From Candidatus Laterigemmans baculatus (GTDB lineage: Bacteria; Planctomycetota; Planctomycetia; Pirellulales; Pirellulaceae): 36,943 nt of DNA. This document shows positions 24,201-30,531 of this stretch, piece after piece. Every line of letters starts with the position of its first letter. The first letter of the stretch is position 1. The position numbers were made by a program, and so were the translations under genes. The stretch lies in NCBI RefSeq assembly GCF_010367455.1, contig NZ_WRPR01000021.1, positions 1 to 36,943 of the forward strand, read 5' to 3'. Below the pieces are notes generated by a model, which worked only from the letters and a program-made list of their open reading frames with translations, did not search any database and had not been told where the DNA came from.

Positions 24201-26876
24201 CAAGGCAGTGTGTTCGTCGATTCCGACGGCGACTGCATCCACGAACCCGAGATCGGCGAACGGCCGCTCGCCGGCGTCACGATTCGGCTGCACGATGCCG
24301 ACGGCACCGTGATCGCGACCACGACCACCGCCGCCGACGGCAGCTACAAGTTCGCGAACCTCCGTCCCGGCGAGTATCGCGTCAGCGAAGTGCAGCCCGA
24401 GGGGCTCTTCCAGGGAGGCCAGAAAGTCGGCTCCGGCGGCGGCGTGGCCAGCGAAGATTTGATCAGCCAGATCGTGATCGGCCCCGGCCAAACGCTCGTC
24501 GACTACGACTTCTGCGAACTCGATCCCTCGTCGATCCAAGGGGTCGTGTTCATCGATTCGGACGACGACTGTGTCTACGAGCCGGAGCAGGGCGAAACGC
24601 CACTTGGCGGAGTCACGGTGCGATTGCACGACGAGAGCGGAGCGGTGATCGCAACGACCGTCACCGCAACCGATGGCACTTACCGCTTCCTCAACCTGCG
24701 TCCCGGCGAGTACGCCGTCAGCGAAGTGCAGCCCGAAGGCTACTTCCAGGGAGGCCAACGAGTCGGCTCCGGCGGCGGGGTCGCAAGCGAGGATCGGATC
24801 AGCCAGATCGAGCTCGGTCCGGGCCAAAACTTGATCCACTACGACTTCTGCGAACTGCTCGGCAGCACGCTCAGCGGACGCGTCTGGAGCGACGTCGATC
24901 TCGACCGGACTTGGGATGCCGGCGAGTCGCCGATCGAAGGCGTCCGCATCGAGCTGGTCGATTCGGCGGGCCGCGTCGTGGCTCATACGCTGACCGATGC
25001 GGCGGGCACGTACGAGTTCCGCGACATCGCACCGGGGGTTTACAGCGTCCGTGAGTATCAGCCCGACGGCTACTTCCATGGAGGCCAGATCGCCGGCTCG
25101 CACGGCGGCAGCGCGACGACTGAGGACCGGATCACGGCGATCACGATTCCCGCCGGTTCGAAGCTGGTCCGCTACGACTTTCCCGAAGTCCCGCCGGCAA
25201 TCATCGAAGGCTACGTGTTTCAAGATGGACCGGCGATTCCTACTCAGGATCCGCTGGCTCCCGAAGAGCTGCGCGAGTACCGCGATGGGATTCGCAAACC
25301 GGGCGACAAGCCGCTCGCGGGAGTCGTCCTGGAGCTTCGCAACGTGCTGGGTGAACCGTTCACGGCCGACCGCGCCCTTCCCGGCACTTACGCCGACGGT
25401 GCAATTCGGGTCGTCACCGACGCCAACGGCCACTACCGCTTCACCGGCCTTCGTCCCGGTACCTACCACGTCTACCAAGTGCATCCGCAAGGCTACATCG
25501 ATGGACTCGATACGCCTGGATCGACCGGAGGCATGGCCGACAACGCAGCCGACCTGTCGGGCAACCCCGAATTGCAGATCGTCATCCAAACGCTCTCGGC
25601 CAGCAGCGAGACCGCGCCGCAGCGCGACGCGATCCTCAACATCCTGCTGACCGCGGGCGGCACATCTTCGAACAACAACTTCAGCGAGATTCTGATCACC
25701 GATCCGCCGTTGCCCCCTCCGCAGGAATTCCCCACTCCCGAACCACCGCTCGTCCCAAGCGTGCCGATCGAGACGTTCCCCCAGTTCGACCCGTTGTTCG
25801 GCGCTGGAGTCCCGGCCGATATCCGGCCCCCGATGATCGGCGACTGGAACACGGCCGTCACCTGGCACTTGAGCGTCATCAATGGCGGCTTCCCACGCGG
25901 TGAAGGCGTCTCCGATGGAGCCTTGATCCGGGCGGTGAGCAGCGCCAAACTCCAGCCCCAGCTGAGCCCGGCCGAAGCGAACCGGGGCCGCTGGGAACTG
26001 TTTGATCTCGAGGGCAATCGGCTGGAGGACACCACCGGACGGGGCCTGCCGCCGGGTGGACGGGGCCTGCAGTTGGGCGTGGTCGACGGAATTCCGCTGG
26101 TCGGCGACTTCAATGGCGATGGCCGCGACGACGTTGCGGTCTTTATTGCGGGCCAGTGGCTCGTGGACCTCGACGGCGATGGCCGCTGGGACCGGGGCGA
26201 TCTGTGGATCCAGCTCGGCACGGAACTCGACCGCCCAGTCGTCGGCGACTGGGACGGCGACGGCAAGGACGACGTGGGGATTTTTGGGCCCCAGTGGAAC
26301 CGCGACCCCGAAGCGATCAAGAACGATCCAGGCCTCCCCGACCCGGACAACGTGCGGCGGCGGGGCGCCAAGAACACGCCCCCGACCGAGGCCGAAGCGG
26401 CTGACGGACGGCGATTCCTGCGGCGGACCAACGACGGTCCGATGCGGGCCGATCTGATCGACCACGTCTTCCGCTACGGCCGCAATCCCGATACGCCGCT
26501 GGCGGGCGACTGGAACGGCGACGGGATCGACTCGATCGCCGTGTTCCGTGCCGGAGAGTGGATGCTCGACTCCGACGGCGACGGACGCTGGACCAATCGC
26601 GATGAGCTGGTCAGTTTCGGCGAAGTTGGAGATGAGCCGGTCGTCGGCGACTGGAACGGCGACGGAATCGACGATCTGGCGGTGGTGCGGGGCGATCTGT
26701 GGATCATCGACTCCGACGGCGACCGGCGACTGACGGACGCCGATGCCCGGATCCGAATCCCCCGCGGCAGCAACGATGTGCCGATCGCTGGCGACTGGGA
26801 TGGCGACGGCCGCTCCGAACCGGGCCTCTACCGGGCCGAGCAAAAAGCGCCCGAAGAAGACCGCCCCGCAGCCTGA
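21300..26876 (+). CDS. Giant exported protein with ten SdrD B-like (Cna-B) repeats and C-terminal FG-GAP/VCBS-like repeats
   Basis: Predicted 1858-residue surface or secreted protein. The N-terminus is Arg-rich and then reads LAPEQLESRRMMAADAL, resembling the planctomycete LEPR-XLL motif that marks giant exported proteins. A globular region covers about 45-260. Ten SdrD B-like domains follow at roughly 265, 391, 511, 631, 745, 857, 967, 1080, 1193 and 1303, each with G-x-V-x-x-D, (S/T)DA.G.Y.F..L.PG.Y.V.E and Y.FCE-type ends. A Pro-rich linker lies near 1465-1500, and about five GDWNGDG-type putative calcium-binding repeats fill 1600-1850. Repeats seven and eight are nearly identical, suggesting recent duplication. 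No sortase, dockerin or PEP-CTERM signal is seen. The start has GGGAGG 8 bases upstream. An adhesive or structural role is inferred. Confidence 0.9.
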   Translation: MWNLAKRWTRGRRTASSQPVRLPGARAPQVRRTLAPEQLESRRMMAADALHVGLVYLETDYLNTSPDQAGDMYPDRFLLSFSGGAEGTELTELQLSTDKDGDGLSIGDLIFDTVAGGRGKGGSHPFRIVAINAADPNATVTGTVDDGGQLLTLRLTNFRAGDTVEFSLDVDEVLRVSPDLDFFNSRLDEIASGQEFQDSILTATFQAPHYETATAQDVFLNDFGDPQASHGLNLPPDESEDPNSRPNRSAAAIASTAQVPKPISIAGSVYVDNNLNLKREAGERTLSGVELSLWRRDDASGRFVDTGLTTTTDAAGRYRFGTELGLMPGTYRVVETQPDGYFSVGSIAGTVDGQSVGASESADVLTEITLPLGDLHAVDFDFAEAAPAEVGGFVYRDDNDNGIKNAGEPGLANVRVRLVPIDTIAPQSELITTTGADGSYQFKNLAPGRYKIVEVDQPAPWTDGLDSAGTVDGRQSGTAVNPGDEIRNVELHGNSVGRDYNFGELPLGSLSGYVYLVPPGEDCFSDHVDDDSTPLADVLVKLYDEAGNLVAQTRTAADGSYRFEDLPKGTYRLEEVTPVGLLDGTGHVGIIGGAAVGEVVSDGSIHRIRLPAGKDGVHYDFCEAAPAQVSGYVYHDASNDGRRDAGEAGIEGVSIELVDASGAVVATTQTDASGRYEFKNLLPGTYQIREVTPEGYFDGLDRAGTIAAVQVGAAANPGDAISGVALRQGQAGVEYNFGELLPARIEGRVHADVDGDCMLDEDESPIAGVVMRLYDADGRELAQTTTDAEGKYVFAGLRPGRYTVVQDQPAGYFTGGQMAGSTGGDDSVENRISDIRVGSAIVSVHNDFCEHPPSELSGNVFADTDEDCLRDPGEVGLEGVRIELLDAQGRVVQTTTTDAAGRYKFTGLRAGQYSVRETQPVGFLQGGQRAGSGGGDDSQTDLITHVGIGWGERLVEYNFCELEPSSIQGSVFVDSDGDCIHEPEIGERPLAGVTIRLHDADGTVIATTTTAADGSYKFANLRPGEYRVSEVQPEGLFQGGQKVGSGGGVASEDLISQIVIGPGQTLVDYDFCELDPSSIQGVVFIDSDDDCVYEPEQGETPLGGVTVRLHDESGAVIATTVTATDGTYRFLNLRPGEYAVSEVQPEGYFQGGQRVGSGGGVASEDRISQIELGPGQNLIHYDFCELLGSTLSGRVWSDVDLDRTWDAGESPIEGVRIELVDSAGRVVAHTLTDAAGTYEFRDIAPGVYSVREYQPDGYFHGGQIAGSHGGSATTEDRITAITIPAGSKLVRYDFPEVPPAIIEGYVFQDGPAIPTQDPLAPEELREYRDGIRKPGDKPLAGVVLELRNVLGEPFTADRALPGTYADGAIRVVTDANGHYRFTGLRPGTYHVYQVHPQGYIDGLDTPGSTGGMADNAADLSGNPELQIVIQTLSASSETAPQRDAILNILLTAGGTSSNNNFSEILITDPPLPPPQEFPTPEPPLVPSVPIETFPQFDPLFGAGVPADIRPPMIGDWNTAVTWHLSVINGGFPRGEGVSDGALIRAVSSAKLQPQLSPAEANRGRWELFDLEGNRLEDTTGRGLPPGGRGLQLGVVDGIPLVGDFNGDGRDDVAVFIAGQWLVDLDGDGRWDRGDLWIQLGTELDRPVVGDWDGDGKDDVGIFGPQWNRDPEAIKNDPGLPDPDNVRRRGAKNTPPTEAEAADGRRFLRRTNDGPMRADLIDHVFRYGRNPDTPLAGDWNGDGIDSIAVFRAGEWMLDSDGDGRWTNRDELVSFGEVGDEPVVGDWNGDGIDDLAVVRGDLWIIDSDGDRRLTDADARIRIPRGSNDVPIAGDWDGDGRSEPGLYRAEQKAPEEDRPAA

Positions 26877-26948
26877 TCTCATCACGAATTATCCGGCCTC
26901 GCCGAGCGTTCTCGGAATCAGCCGCTGGCGTGCTGGCCCGGATCATTC

Positions 26949-27010
26949 ATCAGCCGCCGAGCGCTAGCTCACGGTTGCCGCAAACGCCGTGAAAACCGGA
27001 CGCTAGCCCG
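26949..27010. repeat. GCTAGC-type palindromic repeat, truncated copy 4
   Basis: It starts ATCAGCCGCCGAGCGCTAGC and runs to AACCGGACGCTAGCCCG, where the terminal arm is lost and copy 5 follows after eight bases. The upstream flank also repeats (GGATCATTC before it, GGATTATTC before copy 5), which suggests a tandem duplication followed by deletion. Confidence 0.85.
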
Positions 27011-27018
27011 GATTATTC

Positions 27019-27091
27019 ATCAGCCGCCGGGCGCTAGCCCCCGGTTCTCGAAAACGCCGCAAGAACCGGACGCTAGCGCGTGGCGGCTGAT
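27019..27091. repeat. GCTAGC-type palindromic repeat, copy 5
   Basis: Full-length 73-bp copy, nearly identical to copy 1 at both ends. Together with copy 4 it fills most of the 316-bp gap between the giant protein gene and the RNA methyltransferase gene. Apart from these two copies I see no gene in that gap. Confidence 0.92.
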
Positions 27092-27192
27092 TAAGTGGCC
27101 CCTCTCCACAAATCGGCAATTCGGTAAGCTGGTCGGACTAATGTTGCTTCGGCGTCTCTCTCCGACCGCTCTCCTCGCAATTGCCTCGCCCC

Positions 27193-28257
27193 ATGACCAC
27201 GGTGCACCCGTTCGCGATGGTTTGCTGCCATCAAGGTGCCGAAGCCCCTCTCAAGACTCAGCTCGCGGCCACCGGGTGGCGGCTGGCGTTTTCGCGTCCG
27301 GGTTTTGTCTCTTTCAAACACTCCAGCGACGATCCCTCGCGGCAGCTCGAGTTGCCGAGAAATGTCTTTGCGCGAACTTCGTCGTGGTCGCTCGGCAACG
27401 TCGTCGGCGACCGCACGGCAGAGTTGACCGAGCGTTTGCTGGCCTTGCTCACCGAGACCGTGGGCGAGCGGCGGTTTGACCAGCTGCATCTCTGGGCTCG
27501 CGACCGCTTGCCGGCTGGAGAGCGAAACTACGAACCGGGCTTCGAGCCGCTGACGCACGCCATTGCCGAGGACGTTCACCGCCGCTTGGCCGCGAGCGAC
27601 CGAGTCACCGCCGACGCAGCCAACCGTATTGCCGAGATCGGCGAATCGGTGCTGGATGTGGTGCTGGTCGAGCCGACGCGATGGATGATCGGCTGGCATT
27701 CCGCCGAGGCTTTCCCACCGAGCCGCTGGCCGGGCGGCTTTCCGCCGATCGATTTCGCGCACGACGTGGTCTCGCGAGCTTATTTTAAAGCGGCCGAAGC
27801 GATCCTCTGGTCGGGCTTGCCGATCAAGCCGGGAGACGTGGCGGTCGAAATCGGGAGTGCTCCGGGCGGAGCCGCGCAGCGGTTGCTCGAACTGGGCCTG
27901 CGGGTCATCGGAGTCGATCCGGCCGAGATGGACCCACGGGTGCTCGAGCATCCCGGCTTTACTCATTTGCAAGCTCGCGGCGGCGACCTCAAGCGCTCCG
28001 AATACCAGTCGGCTCGCTGGCTATTGGTCGACTCGAACGTGCGTCCCGACAAGACGCTGGTGACGGTCGGCAACATCGTGGGCAACCGCCGCGTGTCGAT
28101 CGAGGGCATGCTGCTGACGTTGAAGATCGGACGGTACGACCAAGCCGATCGGATCCCCGGTTGGTGCCAGACGATCCGCGGCTGGGGCTATTCGAAGATC
28201 GAAGTCCGCCAGCTGGCGACCGGGCGCTGCGAAGTCTGCATCGCCGCCCGCCGTTAG
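27193..28257 (+). CDS. RlmM/FtsJ-like SAM-dependent RNA 2'-O-methyltransferase
   Basis: Predicted 354-residue methyltransferase. The C-terminal half has the FtsJ/RrmJ Rossmann fold: SAM motif VEIGSAPGGAAQRLLELG near 216-233 followed by VIGVDPAEMDP, then LLVDSNVRPDKTL with the catalytic Asp region, and LLTLKIGR with the Lys of the K-D-K-E tetrad. The N-terminal half (about 1-160) opens FAMVCCHQGAEAPLK and is reminiscent of the THUMP-containing part of RlmM, which 2'-O-methylates C2498 of 23S rRNA in E. coli. The overall length and order match RlmM (366). The specific target in this organism is inferred. ATG 27193 is preferred over the upstream TTG. It stands alone between repeat clusters. Confidence 0.82.
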   Translation: MTTVHPFAMVCCHQGAEAPLKTQLAATGWRLAFSRPGFVSFKHSSDDPSRQLELPRNVFARTSSWSLGNVVGDRTAELTERLLALLTETVGERRFDQLHLWARDRLPAGERNYEPGFEPLTHAIAEDVHRRLAASDRVTADAANRIAEIGESVLDVVLVEPTRWMIGWHSAEAFPPSRWPGGFPPIDFAHDVVSRAYFKAAEAILWSGLPIKPGDVAVEIGSAPGGAAQRLLELGLRVIGVDPAEMDPRVLEHPGFTHLQARGGDLKRSEYQSARWLLVDSNVRPDKTLVTVGNIVGNRRVSIEGMLLTLKIGRYDQADRIPGWCQTIRGWGYSKIEVRQLATGRCEVCIAARR

Positions 28258-28262
28258 ACATA

Positions 28263-28285
28263 GTCACCCTCCCCGGGAGGGTCCG
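28263..28285. repeat. Fragment of the GGGAGGG inverted-repeat family
   Basis: GTCACCCTCCCCGGGAGGGTC is a compact palindrome matching the tip of the element at 4011-4143. It lies six bases past the methyltransferase stop codon and could act as a hairpin at the 3' end of that transcript. Confidence 0.6.
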
Positions 28286-28291
28286 ACCCCA

Positions 28292-28440
28292 TTGAGCCGT
28301 AGGCGCTAGCCTCGGGCCTTTTTGAGCCGTAGGCGCTAGCCTCGGGCCTTTTTGAGCCGTAGGCGCTAGCCTCGGGCCTCTCGCGCACCCACCGCCGGGT
28401 TTTCCGCTGCAGAACCCGCGGCTAGCGCCGTCGGCTCAGG
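28292..28440. repeat. Related GCTAGC palindrome with a triplicated left arm
   Basis: Three head-to-tail 30-bp copies of the arm with core GAGCCGTAGGCGCTAGCC (28292-28320, 28322-28350, 28352-28380) are followed, after a spacer, by one inverted arm CCCGCGGCTAGCGCCGTCGGCTCAGG (28415-28440). It shares the CGCTAGC core with the other family but has different flanks (GAGCCG instead of ATCAGCCGCC), so it is a sister family. Confidence 0.88.
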
Positions 28441-28466
28441 GTTTTCTGACAGCGGGGGGTGACGTT

Positions 28467-28494
28467 TTGATTGTCCTGTCCGGCTCCGTATACT
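28467..28494 (+). promoter_or_regulatory. Putative sigma70-type promoter of the DUF1501 gene
   Basis: TTGATT at 28467-28472 and TATACT at 28489-28494 are separated by 16 bp, about 50 bases upstream of the ATG at 28545. It is the best -35/-10 pair I noticed in the window and lies in the only non-repetitive part of this gap. Confidence 0.5.
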
Positions 28495-28544
28495 GAAGGT
28501 CCTCCCCCGCCTGGCATTTCCCGCCCGCCCTATGGACAGTTCCC

Positions 28545-29960
28545 ATGCCGCTGGTCCCTCAATTCTCGCGTCGAGAACTGCTCCGCATCGGGCTGGGTGG
28601 CTTCGCTGGCCTGACGCTGCCTGATCTTCTTCGGCTTCGCGCCCAGGAAGCCTCGCTTGGACGAGCCTCTGCGAACAAACCAAACACCGCGATCATTCTC
28701 GTCTGGCTCCGCGGCGGTGCGAGCCATCTGGAGACATTTGATACCAAGCCCGACGCGCCGTCGGAGTACCGCGGCCCGTATCGGCCGGTGCGCACCAATG
28801 TGCCGGGAATTGAGATCAGCGAGCTGCTCCCTCGCTTGGCGACGATCGCCGACAAGTACGCGATCCTCCGTTCGATCGCCCACACCGGCGGCGGCCATCC
28901 CGCCGGTTCGCTGCAGGTCCTCTCGGGCGATCCCGATGCGGCCGACAAACCGGGGCCACGTTATCCCGACTGGATGACGATCGCCAACTATCTCCGCAGC
29001 AGCGGCGGACCGAGGGAGATCCCCCGCTACGTGGCCGTCAACCCGGTCGACCGCTACGACAGCTTTACGATCGCCGGCCCCACCTACCTCGGCGATTCGT
29101 ACGCGCCGTTCACCGTCACCGGCGATCCCAACAACCCCAGCTTCGAAGTTCCCAACATCGGGCTGAAGGACCCGGGACAGCGCCAGCGGTTGGAGGATCG
29201 GGTGGCGCTCCGCGGCTCGCTCGACCGGCTGCAACGCGACATCGATCGCTCGGGAGCGATGGAGGCGATCGACCAGTTCGAAGCCCAAGCCCTCGCACTG
29301 CTGCTCAGCTCCAAAGCTCGCCGAGCGTTCGACCTCAGCCAAGAGAGCGATGCGGTGCGAGACCGCTACGGTCGCAATCAGTGGGGCCAGCAGTGCTTGA
29401 TGGCGCGGCGGTTGGTCGAAGCCGGGGTGGAAATCGTCACCACGGAATTCGACGGCCCGCTGTGCGGCCGCGTCGCCAACTGGGACGACCACGCCGTCAA
29501 CCACCACGTGTTCGAAGCCAGCAAATACCGCAGCCCCTTCTTCGACCAGGCCGTCTCGGCGCTGATCGAAGACGTCTACCAGCGTGGCTTGGATCAGAAC
29601 GTGCTCGTGATCGTCGGCGGCGAATTTGGCCGCACGCCGCGAATCTCCTACGTCGCCAGCAGCGGAGGCGGCATCGCCAGTGGTGCCAAAGGGACGGTCC
29701 AGCCCGGGCGGGACCACTGGCCGCGAGCCAACTCGATGCTGTTTGCTGGCGGCGGCATCCGCACCGGACAGACGATCGGCGCGACCGACCGGCGGGGTGA
29801 GGATGTCATCGAGCGTCGGGTCGGTCCGGAAGATTGGTTGGCAACCATCTACCGCCACCTCGGCATCGACTATTCCAATGTTATGATTCCCGACTTCTCC
29901 GGCCGCCCCATCCCGATCATTCGCGAGGGAACTCCCGTGGCGGAACTCGCTCGCGTCTGA
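28545..29960 (+). CDS. DUF1501 domain-containing protein, solitary
   Basis: Predicted 471-residue DUF1501 protein. The twin-arginine motif FSRRELLRIGLGGFAGL indicates Tat export. Family motifs are IILVWLRGGASHLETFDTK, the ILRSIAHTGGGHPAGS block, NWDDHAVNHHVF and IVGGEFGRTPRI followed by GRDHWPRANSM. The His, Asp and Glu in these blocks form a sulfatase/phosphatase-like metal site in the family model. Unlike the DUF1501 gene at 17197 it has no DUF1549/DUF1553 partner and appears to have its own promoter. The two DUF1501 proteins are clearly divergent, so this is not a recent duplication. Function is unknown. Confidence 0.9.
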   Translation: MPLVPQFSRRELLRIGLGGFAGLTLPDLLRLRAQEASLGRASANKPNTAIILVWLRGGASHLETFDTKPDAPSEYRGPYRPVRTNVPGIEISELLPRLATIADKYAILRSIAHTGGGHPAGSLQVLSGDPDAADKPGPRYPDWMTIANYLRSSGGPREIPRYVAVNPVDRYDSFTIAGPTYLGDSYAPFTVTGDPNNPSFEVPNIGLKDPGQRQRLEDRVALRGSLDRLQRDIDRSGAMEAIDQFEAQALALLLSSKARRAFDLSQESDAVRDRYGRNQWGQQCLMARRLVEAGVEIVTTEFDGPLCGRVANWDDHAVNHHVFEASKYRSPFFDQAVSALIEDVYQRGLDQNVLVIVGGEFGRTPRISYVASSGGGIASGAKGTVQPGRDHWPRANSMLFAGGGIRTGQTIGATDRRGEDVIERRVGPEDWLATIYRHLGIDYSNVMIPDFSGRPIPIIREGTPVAELARV

Positions 29961-30003
29961 ATCGCGAACCGGGGAAATCAGCCGCTTCATCGAAAAAGCC
30001 GTG

Positions 30004-30351
30004 ATGCGAGATTCTCCCTACGCCCGATTCGACGCCGCCCAGCTGATTCTCCGCGACGAGTTGGCGATCGACCGGACGCTGCTGGCGAACGAACGCACGC
30101 TGTTGGCCTACTTGCGATCCGGCGTCGCGCTCGGAATCGCAGGCGTGTCGATCATGCACTTCGCCTCCTCCGACTGGTTCCGCTACGTCGGAATCGCGTG
30201 CGTCCCCTGCGGAGCTCTGACCGTCCTGATCGGCATCGTCCGCTTCCGCCGCGTCGACCGCTCGATCTCGCGGATCCGCAAGCACTTCCAGGAAGCCCAG
30301 CAAACCGAACCGGGAAAACTGGAACAAGGCCTGCGAGAGGAAATGCCGTAG
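30004..30351 (+). CDS. DUF202 domain-containing small membrane protein (YidH-like)
   Basis: Predicted 115-residue inner-membrane protein. The conserved family opening LANERTLLAYLRSGVALGIAG leads into the first membrane helix, and a second helix spans about FRYVGIACVPCGALTVLIGIVRF. A charged cytosolic tail follows. E. coli YidH and related DUF202 proteins have the same layout; the function is not established. A GTG lies immediately before the ATG at 30004 and could also serve. The gene follows the DUF1501 gene by 43 bp on the same strand and may be co-transcribed. Confidence 0.88.
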   Translation: MRDSPYARFDAAQLILRDELAIDRTLLANERTLLAYLRSGVALGIAGVSIMHFASSDWFRYVGIACVPCGALTVLIGIVRFRRVDRSISRIRKHFQEAQQTEPGKLEQGLREEMP

Positions 30352-30360
30352 CAGGGACGG

Positions 30361-30515
30361 GATCAGCCACAGAGAGCTCCGAGGTCACCGAGTGGGAAGG
30401 CGCTCCGGTGGCCACGGAAGGACACGGAAAAGCACGGAAAGGAGAGGACCGCGGATAGCACGGAGATCCTTCGTGCTCTTCGAGCCTCCGTGAGCTCTGT
30501 GCCCTCTGTGGCTGC
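30361..30515. repeat. Large imperfect palindrome between convergent genes (CACGGA-type repeat)
   Basis: The ends AGCCACAGAGAGCTC (30365-30379) and GAGCTCTGTGCCCTCTGTGGCT (30492-30513) are inverted repeats. Inside are CACGGAAGGACACGGAAAAGCACGGAAAGG and its partial complement CACGGAGATCCTTCGTGCTC. It lies between the DUF202 gene and the convergent CHAT-like gene and may serve as a two-way transcription stop. The inner TCCGTG/CACGGA phrases recur near 19847-19873. Confidence 0.75.
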
Positions 30516-30531
30516 CTTCATCCAGCGCCCG

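Noticed and set aside
24195-26885. 896-codon minus-strand frame inside the giant repeat protein
   Set aside because: It is an antisense shadow that merely mirrors the repeat structure of the real gene.
4813-27092. Repeated GCTAGC palindromes considered as a CRISPR array
   Set aside because: The copies are kilobases apart with no regular spacers and no cas genes; they are interspersed hairpin elements.
28292-28380. Three 30-bp repeats considered as a minimal CRISPR
   Set aside because: The copies abut with at most one base between them, so there are no spacers.
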